DNA of 64,000 nt, taken from positions 1-64,000 of the forward strand of contig VZSF01005558.1 of NCBI GenBank assembly GCA_013398295.1. The letters run 5' to 3'. The notes below the pieces were generated by a model that made no database searches, had not been told where the DNA came from, and saw only the letters and a list, made by a program, of their open reading frames with translations. Position 1 is the stretch's first letter. Every line of letters starts with the position of its first letter. Below are positions 35,761 through 48,989 of the stretch, piece after piece. A program made the translations under genes and the position numbers. Origin of the DNA: Chionis minor. Taxonomy: Eukaryota; Chordata; Aves; Charadriiformes; Chionididae.

Positions 35761-36141
35761 GGGAGAAGACAGGAAGGATATTCCATAAATAAGATGGGAT
35801 CAGAGCGGGGTGCCCAGAGCTACGCTGACAACACGCCAGGAGCCTTGAGGCAGGCAACAGGAGTCCCTGCTTTACAGTATCAAGGTGTGCCTGGCAGGGC
35901 TGGCACTGCTCCCCGGCTGGTTCCCCCAGGGAAAGAGCATAAACAGAGAAAGGAAAAGGCTTTTGGGGAACAGCAGAATCTGGCCCGTGGCCAAGGGCCG
36001 CTCGCACCCATCTCTGAAGAGGGCTGGCTGGCCTAGCGTGGTGCAAATGATGCAGACACAGGATTATGGGCTGCAAGGAACACCTGTCCCGTTGTATGGG
36101 ATACTGATTTGCTTGCCACCATGTCTCATGTTTGGAATCTT

Positions 36142-36361
36142 TAGGTTGGATATTAGGAAAAACTTCTTTACCGAAAGGGTTCTCAGGCATTGGAACAGGC
36201 TGCCCAGGAAGGTGGTGGAATCGCCGTCCCTGGAGGTATTTAAAAGCCGGGCAGACGTGGTGCTGAGGGACATGGGTTAGGGGTGGGTTTGGCATAGGTT
36301 TATGGTTGGACTCGATGATCTTGAAGGTCTCTTCCAACCCAAGTGATTCTATGATTCTATG
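36142..36361 (+). mobile_element. CR1 LINE 3' fragment
   Basis: Forward young-type CR1, from 'taggttggatattagg' through the 3' UTR to two perfect ATTCTATG octamers. Near-identical to the end of the 550-1274 copy. Confidence 0.94.
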
Positions 36362-36739
36362 ATCTTCCCACCACTCAGGGCTCCATCAGAAGTCAGTGGA
36401 TGCATCCAGGATGCAATTCTGTCCATCTCAAGGTCAGTAAGAGAGATCACTCAAGACAAGTAAAAGAGATCAAAGTGCCATAAGTCTTCCTGCAGGCAAC
36501 ACTGTCTGGGCTGAGCAGCAGGGAGCCAACCGGGACCTCTGCAAAACTAGGGGAGAAGTGCCTGTACCACTCTGTGGCAGGGCATCCCTGGACTGAAGTC
36601 CAGCCAGGAGAAAAGTGATGTTCAGCAGGCACAGTGCTGTGAATCCCAGCAGGGCTGGTGAAAGCACCTCTGAGATCTCCTGTCCAGCTGCTTCCTTGTG
36701 GCAGGACTGTTCCCAACACTAGATTGAGTTGGCTGTGGC

Positions 36740-37150
36740 TTTGCCTGCCTAAGTCTTGAAACCCCCCAAGGACAGAGATCTCCCACTGCCCTGGGGACCT
36801 GTCTCAGGACTGCAGCACACCCAGGTTAAGAAGCATTTCCTCATGTCCATCCTGAATCTTTCGAGTCCAATATATGACCTCTGCCCCTTCTTACATCATT
36901 TGGCACTGGTCAGATGTGTTTGGCTCCATCCTCCTTGCAATTCCTTCCTAGCAGCTGCAGCTGTGGTTAGATCCTACCTCACACTCCTCTTCACCTGGCT
37001 AACCACAGCCCAGCAGTGGCTGGTTGTAAGGATGAATAATTTTCCTTGACCTTGGCCACAATCCCCCTAATGTAGCCCGAAGTGCAGTTTATCTTATCTG
37101 TGGTTTGCTTTACATTCAGCCTGGTGTCCACCGCTCCCCACCCCAACCCT
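36740..37150 (-). mobile_element. Ancient CR1-type fragment
   Basis: Inverted diverged CR1 3' coding/UTR sequence with the recognisable order 'gacagagatctcccactgcc', 'ggttaagaagcatttcctcatgtccatcctgaat', 'ctctgccccttct'. Much older than the young copies. Confidence 0.6.
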
Positions 37151-40100
37151 TTCTCTACTCCAGCAGCGCCTGTTCACCCCACACGTAGAAGGTGGTTCTT
37201 CTTGTAGGTCACCATATCTTGTAAACATCTTCAAAGGTTTAAAAAATGGCTTGAAAACTGCAAGGCAACTGAAAAAAATACAAATCCTGGTCCTTCCTTT
37301 CTTTACCTCTTGGCTTTATGCTATGGGCTCAGGAGACAATGCTCTGAGAGACACTCTGGGCAGCATGAGATTCCCTTCCAAATACAAAGTGGTGGCCGTT
37401 ATGAGGGGGAGGCACAAGCTCCTCACCTCCGGGCTCTGTGTTTTGCCTCCTCAGTCCTGGGCTTGTGAGGTTTGCACTCTTTGGGGCCATGAGGCCATGG
37501 CAAGACCATCACAAACCCCTTCACCAGACAGGGATGTGCTCGTATGAGTGGAGCGAGGATGGCCATGCAACCATTTGTGGTGAAGTTATGCTTTCCACTG
37601 GGCTGCAATGACCAGCATAGACCCTTCCTGCACCCCACCACCCCCTGGGCATGGCCATATCCTGATGGCTGCCAGAGCATTGCGTGCCCTTCCCATGCTA
37701 CTCTCCGTCCCGTGGCCTGGTTTCCCTGACATAACACCTCAAAAATGGAGTGGAAGTTTTCTGTAGGCAAGTGCTAGTGTTAACTGGGTCAGTGGCAGCT
37801 GGAGGTCTGTGCCAGCTGGAGACTATTACAACTTATTTCTATTACAACTTGCTTTCCACAGCGGCTTCTCTGGCAACTTGGTTTCCCTCTAGCCGACCTT
37901 GGCTGCTGGATCGATCCGAAGTTGCAAACTCACTTCTCACATCTGCTTAATTTGGAGGGCATCTGATTGCTGCCTCAGAGGCTTTGATTGCCTTTGCTTC
38001 TGGCCGATGGGACCCTGGTGGGTGCCTCGCAGGCACCGTTACCCAACCTCCGGCTTCGCAGATTTGCTGGGGAATATCCCAGCCAAGCCGCAGCCACGCT
38101 GTGCGGAGCCAGGCCTGGTGTTTTCACGGCGGGGGTGTATTCAGCCTGCAGCAGGCTGGGGGTCACAATGCCTGCTTGTCCTGTGGCTGGTGCTTGAGCT
38201 CAGCAGCAGCAGAAGTAAGGCTTTGATTTTGGTAGCTCTCTGGTCTTTGGTTTCCTGGGTGGGCAGAAGGTAGCAGCACCGGTATCCTCAGCGCTTGCAT
38301 GGTGCAGCATCTTCTCAGACGCTTTCATTAGTCTGACAGCTCATTACCCTCCGTGGGCAGATCACAACCTCTCTGCTTCTGCTCTGCTCCCTCTCAGTTT
38401 ACCCTCCTCTTCTCAACCACCTCCATTGCTTCCCAAGGAGGAGACGGCCTCTTCCCAGCTCGGGCGGACACTTTTCCATTTGCAGTGGCTTAAACTGCTC
38501 AGGGTCCCCTCCTGCAGGTGCCACCTGAAGTCCTCTCCCTCCTCTCCATAGGCAGAGGTCAAACCTATGTCCTTGCTGCCCACTCAAAAGCAAATCGATC
38601 AACATCTAGGAGGCAACTGCAGTCCTCAGCAGGTCTTTGTATGTGGGGCAATCTTGTGGCAGCCCCAGCACCGACTCCCTAGCCTGGAAGTTATTTTTCA
38701 CTCGGACTCTTAATTTTAGAGCTGCACTGAGGAATGAGAAGACTCCCAACTTCTAATTAATTACTGAGTTCCCTGTAACTGATGCAATTTACTGCCAGTT
38801 TATCTGTTTTATTGCGCTGTGGAGAAGGTCGTTCTATAATGCTATTTTCTCAAACACCCTAGTGAGTGGCCAAAAACCATGCCACGAAACTCATCTCCAA
38901 ACTCCACATCCAGAGGGGAAGTTTGCACCAGGTGGCAGGAGAGGACTGTGGTCCTGTGCCTTATGCCTGTCAACAGAGATGTTCACCCAGGAGGTCCCTG
39001 GAGAACCACACATGGCATCAGAGGAACACAGCATGGTGGATGGTGGCTGCCTGTGGACAGTGGGTCCTGGTCCTCTGGATCTGGGTCTGGTGAACACAGA
39101 CGTCCTAGCATGAGGGTGAGGACAAGCTGACACAAGCAGGAACCTACAGCTGGGCTTCATGTGGCATTTCACTTTACAGAGACTGAATGTTTTTATTTCC
39201 AGTTCAGATTCATCCTGTAATGGGACATATTTGTTTACTTCATGAGTAGGTTTCAGGAGCCTTGGGATGGGCAGATCAGGCAGTGGGATTTCTAGGGAGC
39301 TCTAATCCTTCCACTAATCCCTGAACTTTTCAAATTAATTTATTTGGGGAAGCCGAATGGAGCCTTTTGGCAACAGTACAAGATTAGCAGGCTGTGTCTC
39401 CTATTCTCAGTCCTGAGCTGGAAGGACATCCCTAATCCTCTAAAAGGCCATATTGGTGGGACTGTGCCCCTGTGTTTCTTCTCAAGTGTCACCTGTCCTG
39501 CTCTGGTGTAGCATCCCCCGGGTAGGGCCATATCCTTCCACCTGAAGCCACACTGATGTGCCTTGCTGGGGCTTAAAAAGGGATTTTACTGAGCCCTTCA
39601 AATTGTCTCACTCACTAATTAACGACCTAGTTTCAGTTTCGGAACATGCATTTAGAAAAACTGCAAAAGCGCATTTCATTAATCTTAATTAATGATTTAA
39701 ATACTCGGAAGCCTCTGCTAAGGCCCTGTGATTGATGGCAGCTAGCTGGCTGTATCACCGTGCTTTGGTCCCTCAGCATCATCGAGTGTCGGTGGGGATA
39801 CAGGCATTGCCCCTCCTTGCTTCCCCCTTGCCTGCTGCCTTCAGATCCAGGCTGGTCACCTTTCGGGAAGGTTTTAACTTGGTGCTTGATCAGAAAATGA
39901 ATGAGTGACAATTCATACCTTGTGCTAGACAGGACATCTTCCCTGAATTTAAACTCTGTGTGTCTCTGTGTGTGCCGCCGCAGCAGTAGTGCATGCCAAT
40001 AGCTAGGAGTGGTGGAAAACAGCCTTTGAAGAACACCAAAGGGAAAAGCTGGGCAAACCAGGCAAGAAATTGCACTTCAGGCCCCTGCAAAGCACTGTCC

Positions 40101-41631
40101 ACACCCCTGCAGGGCTTGGACTGCCCGTGGGGCACGAAGCATGTTGTGTGCTATCCTACTGGATGCACCAAGGGCATTTCCCAGAACTGAGACACTAAGG
40201 AAAGACCTTCCATTAGATACACAAACACAGCTCTGAGATTGCTCATAAACATGAGGTAAAGGGTGGAAAGGACCCTCCTGCACTGCCAGAAAACTGTTGC
40301 TGAGTCTGAGCTCAGAGACCTGCACCCTGGACCTGCACCTTGCCTGCACTCAGCATGCTGGAAGGGCTCTGCCCAGGGTGGTTCCCCCAACACTCTTGGC
40401 TCTTGGAGGAGTTAGACAGAGGTATCTGTCCCGCTTCAGAGAGTATGTGCTAAAAGCTCATCTGCACACCCACAAAGGAGTACAAAGGGACAATGGCAGG
40501 AGAGGGAGCACCAAACAATACCCTGAGGCTGCTCCCAGGCTCATCAGAGGAGAACCATCAGCCCATCAAAGCCCAATCTCCACAAGCCCAGAGGGGCACA
40601 AGGACACAGTGTCAGGTAGGAACCCAGATTACAGACTCCTGAGGAACAGCCACCTTGTCCAGAGCCCCTTCCAGAGCTGTCCCCACAGAGACATCAGCCC
40701 CAGTGTTGAGGTGTGAAACCCCTCACTGGGAACAGCTCCCCAGGTCACCTTTTGGACCAAGGGGGTTGCTGCCTAGGGGTGTGACACCCACCACGGGATG
40801 CAGGGGAAGAGCGTTTTTGGAATTATAGTGGGTAAACTGTGTGTCTGAGCCCAGCTGCTGGAGCGATCCACATTGTACATATGTGTGTGTGTGTATACAT
40901 GGAGAATATATATATATATTCTCACTACTGGACCTCCACCCTGCTCAGCCAGAGAGGGGAGGATGAGGCTGTTGGTCCTGTCAATGTTCATATGGGACCT
41001 CTGAATGTCTGCCTGTGACCTGTGTGGCCAGCCAGGTATATAGGTATATAGGCATATATGAAGTACACATGTGCCTTGCATGTGTGTGCCTTCTGGGAAC
41101 ACACATATTCAGCCTCACTGTTGGTTGGACCTGTGGACATGGAGCTGCAGCAGCTTCACCTCGCCCAGCTATTGGATCCAACTTAATACATTCCCCATTA
41201 AGTATAAACACTGAAACCAACAATTTCACGAAGGAGAGATTGAGAATCAGCACAGGAATCACCTGCACTTGTGTCTGCTGTGGTTACAAGGATCCCACTG
41301 CAGACCCTGAGTGCTGTATCCACCCCAAAACATGATCAAAAGGCTGATGATGGTTTAGACATCAAAAGGTGGAGATGAGAATACAAAATCAATAATGGTT
41401 TTTAAGGCAAGGCTGATTTGGGGCAGACCAGAGGGTCCACCAGCACCCCAGGGTGACACTGAGGAGCATTTCTAGATTGCTGTGAGACTTAGGGACATAG
41501 ACTATAGATGTCACTTTGGGTGGCAGCATTTCCCCTGTGCCTCTGAGGTCCAGATGTGTGCTAAGTGACAGCTATGACCTTCTGTATGTCCTGTGTGCCT
41601 GAGGGTGTGCCCGGGGATGGGCAGCCTTTCC
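37151..41631. other. Intergenic, no gene seen
   Basis: Mostly unique sequence with AT-rich stretches near 38.7-38.8 and 39.6-39.7 kb and a TG/TA microsatellite at 40.87-40.92 kb. No exon was recognised. Confidence 0.5.
40870..40923. repeat. TG/TA microsatellite with 22-bp perfect palindrome
   Basis: A short (TG)n run is followed by a 22-bp perfect palindrome, with a TA core and GAGAA/TTCTC arms, at 40902-40923. It could extrude as a cruciform or mark an expanding microsatellite. Confidence 0.85.
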
Positions 41632-41746
41632 TCATAGAATCATATAATTGTCTAGGTTGGAAGGGACCTTCAAGATCATCAAGCCAACCGCGAACCTTAC
41701 ACTGACAAAACCACCACTAGACCATGTCCCTGAGCACCACATCAAC
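41632..41746 (-). mobile_element. CR1 3' fragment (moderately diverged)
   Basis: Inverted tail (TCATAGAATCATATAAT) followed by 'taggttggaagggaccttcaagatcatc'. It is diverged from the young group and strongly truncated. Confidence 0.85.
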
Positions 41747-42778
41747 CAGCTGACAGCCTGGCCCTTGGGCTGCGCTGTGTCTCCTCACCCGTTATTAAAT
41801 ATTACGCTTTGCTCCGCATGCTGCTTAATTTCAAATCAAACCTGTTTGCCAGTGGTCGTCTCCAAGCCCCCAGGGCTGTACTGCTGAGGGCTCCTGTGTT
41901 TCTGGCATCTCTGAGGCAGCATTTCTCCTGTGCCTTTCTGCCTCCGAGTACTCACAGCAGAGCCAGTCTTACCATTGCGCATCCAATTCTGCAGGGTCTT
42001 TACGGAGGAGGAACAGACGGGAACCACCAGCAGAACATCCACCCTGAGGGAAAGCTGGCAGGACTGCATGCTGGAGAGAAGCACTCTGGGACGTTCATTT
42101 TAACCAGACATATCCCTCTTCAAGAGTGCTAGTGATAAATTTACACTGGTGCACGTCACCGTGCCCTGTGATGGCTCAGCCCCACTGTCTGGGCCACCCC
42201 AGAGCCCTGCAGAGATGCTGTGGTCTGCAACTGGTCCTCAATGGTCCTTCATGGGATGACCCCTGGGAGTGCAAACTCACTCCAGCCACCTAAAACCAGG
42301 CTCTGGGAGGAGGAGTTGTTGCTGTCTGATAGTTCTTACAGGGGTGTTATTTAGATCAGACTGAGGACAGATAAATAATCTGCATGCAAAGTGCTTTCCT
42401 CATGCACAGCTGGCTCACATGACAGATACAGGAATCAGGGAGCCAGGGAAGGTTTATTATACCTGGGATTAAGAAGTGTCTGACAACTGCTTACTGTAAG
42501 CCAGCCAGGAGTAAAGGATGAGTTGCATTTTGATGAGACCTCTGCGTGAGTGAGCAGCAGCAGCCGGGGAAAGGCACCACTGGGACTTGCTTTCTTCGTG
42601 GATTCCAGGTTTTGACAGCATCAACGGGCCAGCCTGTGCTGGGCAGCCAGGGAAGGGCACGGGAGGTCGCTGCAGGATCGGGACGGTGCCCACGCACACC
42701 TCCCAGACTGGATGGACTGTGCTGGGGATGCCGTCTGGAGACATGGTTGACACAGTCGTGCCCTCTGTCTGCACCTGA
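41747..42778. other. Intergenic, no gene seen
   Basis: Unique sequence, nothing recognised. Confidence 0.5.
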
Positions 42779-42968
42779 GGGTGGTGAAACACTGGCCCAG
42801 GTTGCCCAGAGAATCTGTGGTGCCCCATCCCTGGAGGTGTTCAAGATCAGGTTGGACGGGGCTTTGAGAAACCTGGTCTGGTGGGAGGTGTCCCTGCTCA
42901 TGGCACGAGGGTCGGAACGAGATGATATTTTAGGTCGCTTCTGACCTAAGTCATTCTATGGTTGTATG
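42779..42968 (+). mobile_element. CR1 LINE 3' fragment, third variety
   Basis: Forward fragment with the typical order 'ggtggtgaaacactggcccagg', 'ccctggaggtgttcaag', 'ggacggggctttgag-aacctggtct', then a decayed tail (CATTCTATGGTTGTATG). Its 3' UTR differs from both other CR1 groups in the window. Confidence 0.85.
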
Positions 42969-44546
42969 TTTCTAGGAACACTGAGGAACTTTGCTGCAGC
43001 ACCTTTTTTGGCCCTTTCACACCTTCTCAATGAGCTGCTGCCTCTCCTCCTCCCTGCCTCCTTTCTTTGTGCACCAACCCTCCTGCGACAGATGCAGATG
43101 CATCCTCTACGATGACAACAGACAGCGAGAAGAGCCAGTTCCAGCTGGGTGGAGGAGCTGGAAATAGCCTTTTGTGAACCATTTATAGCAGTTCCTTTGA
43201 AGTTGTGTTTTGCCAGCAAAACTTCTGCGCGCTGTCTCTCCCTCTTAGTGGAAGGCTGTTATTATTGCAAAATGAAGCAGCGTGTGTGCAGTTCCTCGGC
43301 AGCACAGAGCCCGTCATGCAGCAGGAGGGATGCAGGTGAGCACAGGCAGTGGCTTCAAAGTGCCATTATTAATTCACACTCACATTCATTGTAATAACAC
43401 CTTGAGTCGTGGCAAATTCAGCTGGTGTTAACCACTTGGTGCAAGCAAGGGTCTTTCCAGGGGAAGAGGGCTGTGCCAAGGAGCGCACTGGCTTTGCAAG
43501 TGGAGCTCCAGGACTGCTCAGCAAAGCAGGAGTTGAGTAGTTCTGGTTTGGCTGCATCCCTGGTGGTGATGGTGGCTTTGCTTGTCCCACAGAGTGTCCA
43601 GTTAGCGGGCACACAGGTGGAGTCATTGTGGTCCTGTAGACGGGGATGGCCCACGGACATGGATCTTCACTGAACATCTCAGGTGATTTCTTTCATCCTT
43701 TGAGCCTTCTCCAACTCTCAGTCAGGCATTGCACTAGAGGCATAGTTTCCTTTTTGGCAAGGAAGGGGTTATTTAACACACTAGTGCACTTCAGCCCAGC
43801 CCCAAATCTTGGGGAGGCTGCATGGAGATTTGCACTCTCCAGGTAGGACCACCCCTGCCACCCAGTTTGCATGCTCAGGCCAGTAGTTTGTGGAGAAAGA
43901 CCAGTGGGGTCCTGGTCTTGTGCTGATCCTAAACCCTTAAAAGACAAAGGCAGTTTGAAAAGCAGGGAAAGTGGGACAGCATTGCTGTTTTTCAAGCTTT
44001 TAAAAGACTTTTAAGCTCAACTCCCTACTCTGGTGGGAGGACTGGTCCTGACAGGCAGAATGAGCATGGGAAGAGCTGCCTGTGGAGCACCGGCATGTGC
44101 ATTTCACATGCACACACAGGGTGCAGCAGGCTCTGTCATGCACGGCACACGTGCAGGGTGTACGCAGGCACAGGAAAACACTGGGGGAACCAAACACAGC
44201 ACCCTCATGTGTGAAGGGCTTGTAGGCTCTGTAAATTCAAGTGCCACCACCCACACTTGTGCACGGAGCACTGCTCACACACCCTTGGCGTAGGACACGG
44301 CAGGAAGGGTTGCACACGCATCGGCTGTGCGTGGGCATGAGTATGATGGAAGCATGAAGTGTGGCAGGAGTCATGGCACGCAGACACACGTGGATGCACA
44401 AACATGCTATATAAACACAGATACAGCAAGGACAATCACACACTCCCATGCATGCACCCACCACACACTTTTCTCTGGATCTATTTCATCAAGATTTATA
44501 ACTCAAAATAAAGTTTTTTTTTTTTTTTTTTTTTTTAAAAATGTTA
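42969..44546. other. Intergenic, no gene seen
   Basis: Unique sequence. CA-rich, TGCACA-type simple sequence is scattered from about 44090 to 44470, and a 23-T run lies at 44514-44536. No gene recognised. Confidence 0.5.
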
Positions 44547-45238
44547 CACCAGGGGAAAACACACCCGGACAGTGAGCGTGTTTGGTACAGGTATTTCTCC
44601 AGCTGACCTGCAGCTCATTTTCATGCCTGATTTCTGGCTGCTCTGCCAACAGGACAGGTTGAGGAGAGCAAGTCTTGATGGCTGCTGACAAGTCTTGGTG
44701 AGAAAATTTAATGGCAGTCCTGGAGCTGGGCTTCCTGGCACTGGGAGCGTTTCTTGCCTGCTGCTGGAGCAGGATTATGGATAGTAAAAGTGTGGTTTTC
44801 ATGCCCCCCATCTCCAGGCCAGCCATGGAGGACATATCCTATGCAAACTTTGCTCTTTTTTGCCTGGAGTATCACCCCAACAGCACCGGGTATGACGTGA
44901 CCTGGTCTCCCATTTTCAGCAGTAACATCAGGATTGTAAATGAAAAGGGAGCAGTAGGAGATTTTCCAAACTGGTGGTGCCCAACAGGACCAGGATTGAC
45001 GATCTGACCAGCGCTGCCACAGGAGAGGGACGGGACACCCCAGTCAGAAGAAGAGGCTTGCAGCTTAGGAAGAGGGGAGGAGGAGAAGGAGGGGGTGGGA
45101 AGCGTCCCTGCAGTCCCTGAGGGGTTAAACCTGCAGCCCCAAGGACACAGTGGGTTGGGAGCATGCATGAGCCACATTAGGGGGGTTTCAAAGGCTGGGG
45201 GAGCTGGGCAGAGAGTCCTCCAGAAAGGCTCAGTTTCG
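44547..45238. repeat. 692-bp direct duplicate, copy 1
   Basis: This segment recurs at 45240-45931 with a constant offset of 693 bp and no difference in any stretch I compared. The two copies are separated only by one N. It contains an intact 98-codon open frame on the plus strand that matches nothing I recognise. Confidence 0.95.
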
Positions 45239-45239
45239 N
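45239..45239. other. Single-N join between duplicate copies
   Basis: The N lies exactly at the junction of two identical 692-bp segments. This is what an assembler leaves when two overlapping contig ends are abutted instead of merged. Confidence 0.95.
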
Positions 45240-45931
45240 CACCAGGGGAAAACACACCCGGACAGTGAGCGTGTTTGGTACAGGTATTTCTCCAGCTGAC
45301 CTGCAGCTCATTTTCATGCCTGATTTCTGGCTGCTCTGCCAACAGGACAGGTTGAGGAGAGCAAGTCTTGATGGCTGCTGACAAGTCTTGGTGAGAAAAT
45401 TTAATGGCAGTCCTGGAGCTGGGCTTCCTGGCACTGGGAGCGTTTCTTGCCTGCTGCTGGAGCAGGATTATGGATAGTAAAAGTGTGGTTTTCATGCCCC
45501 CCATCTCCAGGCCAGCCATGGAGGACATATCCTATGCAAACTTTGCTCTTTTTTGCCTGGAGTATCACCCCAACAGCACCGGGTATGACGTGACCTGGTC
45601 TCCCATTTTCAGCAGTAACATCAGGATTGTAAATGAAAAGGGAGCAGTAGGAGATTTTCCAAACTGGTGGTGCCCAACAGGACCAGGATTGACGATCTGA
45701 CCAGCGCTGCCACAGGAGAGGGACGGGACACCCCAGTCAGAAGAAGAGGCTTGCAGCTTAGGAAGAGGGGAGGAGGAGAAGGAGGGGGTGGGAAGCGTCC
45801 CTGCAGTCCCTGAGGGGTTAAACCTGCAGCCCCAAGGACACAGTGGGTTGGGAGCATGCATGAGCCACATTAGGGGGGTTTCAAAGGCTGGGGGAGCTGG
45901 GCAGAGAGTCCTCCAGAAAGGCTCAGTTTCG
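45240..45931. repeat. 692-bp direct duplicate, copy 2
   Basis: Identical to copy 1 wherever compared. Unique sequence continues directly after 45931, as expected if the right-hand contig simply began with the overlap. Confidence 0.95.
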
Positions 45932-48900
45932 AGGCTGCAGCAGAGCTGGGTGCAAGGGGATGCTCTGGACCCAGCACATCCAGGCAGGGACAGTAAATCC
46001 TTCTGAAAGCACTGGCTGGTTGGAATATTTGCATTGTTCTCCCAGCCTTTTCTGATGTACTAATGAAGTGCTTTGAGGCATAGCAGGAGCAAATGTGTTT
46101 CCTCAGCACGGCAACTCTGGGCAATGTCTGCTAAAGGCAGCCTGCTCTGCGTGCTTAGTTATTAAGATACATTATTTACAGGGAGACTGAGAGAAAGCAA
46201 GATGTGCCATCAGTAATGATGGCATAATGCTGCATCCTGCCTAAGGGGGGGGGGCTCATTTCAGAAATATGGTTTTTAACAAGGCCAGAGGCAAGGTCAC
46301 ACATCAAAGGCTGAGGAGGGCAGGTCACACTTACCAGACAGGGGTTGCATCCTGGAAAGCAGCGCCCTTGGAAGAGGATTGGGGGTTGCAGCAGGCAAAG
46401 GCGCTGTCAGCTGTGGCTAACGGTGCAAATGCAGTGCTCGGGTGAGCAAGGGGTGCCACAGAGTAGGTGACTTGCCTGTCCACATGTCCAAGCCTTGCAA
46501 AGGTGCGATATGGCTCTTGCAGTATCAAGGAGATATTCAAGGATAATCAAGATTCACGGTGTGGGAGAGCAAGGTGACACCTGTGTCAGGGCGCTGTGTG
46601 CAGATGTGCTGGTGAAGGTCAGGCATGACCGGCTTGTCAAGGGAAGGCAAAGACAAACCCTCCAGACCTGCACAGATGCCTTGTATTGCCTGAAGTGTCA
46701 CTTTGACACCAGGTCCACAGAGGTGTGATCTGAGATCCACCGACCCAGCACAGTCCCATCATCACCATCAATTCATCCCAAAGCACAACCAGAGCATTTC
46801 TGTGTAAGGCAACGCAGATGCTCATTGATCAAAGTCGTAGCATAAGGCAGTTGGGAAGAGGTATGAGGACCAGGAACCACAATGTGACCAGGGGAACAAA
46901 CCATACAATGCAAATATAGATATACCTATGTTTAGATACACCTATCTTTAGATACATTTGCTCATACAAATGACTGTGTGCTGGTCACCCACTGCCACAG
47001 GTGGATGTGTTCTCCTTCTCCGGATCCCGTGACTCCTGCTCCACACGCTGCCGCCATAACAGCTCAGCGTCCTGCTCCAGCTCAAAGCCCAGGGTGGACA
47101 GGATGGGTGAGGGGAGGCCAAAGAGGCAGGAGCAGGGGCAGGGAATGAGGGCAGGGGACAGCATCACTTGATCCCCATGGCTGGATAGATGCAGGAATGC
47201 AGGGAAGCTCCTTCCTAATCCTTTATCTTCCCTGTGCACTTGGAGGCCAAGTGCTGTGCCGGGTGGAAGGGAAACCATCTATGTGGGCATTTGAGCATGG
47301 AACCAGCATTGTGGATCACGATGGACACCTCAAGGGTGATGCTGATTGGTGACCATGAAGCTCTGACTTGACTTGAGCGTTTGTTTGAGGCACTGGTACC
47401 TGCAAGTCCCTGTTTGTATAGAGATGCTTCGCTGTGGTGGAGTCCTTCCTCTAATGCCAAGGACGTTCTGCATCCCTTCCCTTGCACAGCACCCACGTGT
47501 AGGTCACTCCTCTCTCAGACTTCCGTTTCTCTCTGCATGAACCCTGTAGAGGTCCACGTCTTCCTGCACTGCGAGGTGGCAGAGCTCCGCTGCTGCACAA
47601 GCGCTGGCTTTCATGGAGAGCTAATTCTGGAGTCACTAATTTAATGATGATTAATGACAGGTACACCACCCTTCCCTTCCTCCTTTTATCGATTGAGAAA
47701 AAAACCCCACAGAGTGGAGCCGGAGATTAATTAATTCTCTCAAGTGGAGGGGAAAGTAATCAGACTGAAATCAGATTGAATTTAGGACTCACAGGCAAGC
47801 AGCAGGATGTGCCGAGTGACATGTAAATGAGAGATGCCCCAGCCTGTATCGGGTTGGGAGGGACACAGCTGTGGAGCAGATTCCCCAGGAAGGGCTGGCA
47901 AAAGCGTTCACAAATGTCACAGGCATTTGTGAACAGTCCAGGGATGCAAGGGACGTGGCATCCAGGATGGACCTGCCCGTCTGGGGCACGTGGCCAGGCC
48001 CCCACGCTGGGCTGGAGTGGGATGCTGGTAATTCAGTGAAAAACCTGGCATTAGCTTAACCAGGATACTCAGGGCTCACCCTCTGCCCTGCCTCCCCCTT
48101 GACTCCAACGTTGTGTTTCTCTTTGCTACAGGCTGCATGGCAGCATCACCAGAACTGATTAAGAGCTGCCACAGAAAGCTGCATCCTGCAAACCTCTGTG
48201 ACTGTGGATTGTTTTTTTCTGTTTTTCATGTCTGCTTTACCTGGGAATCGCAATGTAGGGTTAACCAAGGCTGTGGGGGCTAAGATGCCAGGTGTCTAAC
48301 TGTCTTAAAACCACATATCCTCCAAGAACATCTATTTCACCTTGAGAAAATATCTCCTCCCCTTTTTTCCTGCAAATCTAGCAGGGCAGAATTGAATCTT
48401 ATAGCTCGCTGAGGCTCAGGGCTCCAGCAATCTCCCAAGTATTTAAGCATGACTAATTGGCTTGTGCCTACCATACCAGGGATTTAAAACTTGCATCCTA
48501 TTCAGGTACTGGTCAGGCCCACAACTGCTTAATTTCTAATAGCATACACACTCAGCCATCAGCAAGTGAGATATTCCAGAGTGCCTTTCCCTGTGCAATG
48601 TCGCCTCATATTAAGGATGGGACCATGAATCCTAAACCTGTGACCTCAGTGAAGCCATCAGTGATACCGCTTAAAAATCTTTTGACACGATGCTTCAAAA
48701 AAGAATCTTAAAGAAACTGAACTGTCTTAAATAAATTCAAATAAACATTCATTTTTCATCATGAAGAGCGGTTACCAACTGGGTTTATTCTGGGATGTGA
48801 GCAATCAACATGTTCATAAGGGACTGGAGAAATTTTTCTGGTGACACAGAAATCTCCAGTTTGGTCAAGGCTATGTGGGTCAGGTCAGCCTGAGCCAGCA

Positions 48901-48989
48901 ATGAAGACGTCAGCGATGAAGGCTGTCCTCAGATGGGCTACTTTAGAAAAAGCACACCCAGCAAGTCAAGGAGAGTCATTGTTCCCTCC
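45932..48989. other. Intergenic, no gene seen
   Basis: Unique sequence. AT-rich stretches at about 47640-47760 and 48670-48770 may be old repeat or regulatory DNA. No exon recognised. Confidence 0.5.

Larger units (their letters stand above)
31830..36140. other. Intergenic upstream of the C1q cluster, no gene seen
   Basis: Contains a 32-bp-period duplication of TGGCCAGGCCAGCC (32669 and 32701), an AT-rich conserved-looking block (33050-33260), a GC-rich stretch with long accidental open frames (33500-34500) and another AT-rich block (35520-35760). No exon was recognised. Confidence 0.5.

Noticed and set aside
44514..44536. 23-T run as a retrogene poly(A) tail on the minus strand
   Set aside because: No spliced gene copy was recognised beside it and no target-site duplication was visible.
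44711..45700. Two identical 98-codon open frames, looking like a tandem gene pair
   Set aside because: They lie in the two copies of an assembly-generated duplicate, and the single underlying frame matches no family I know.
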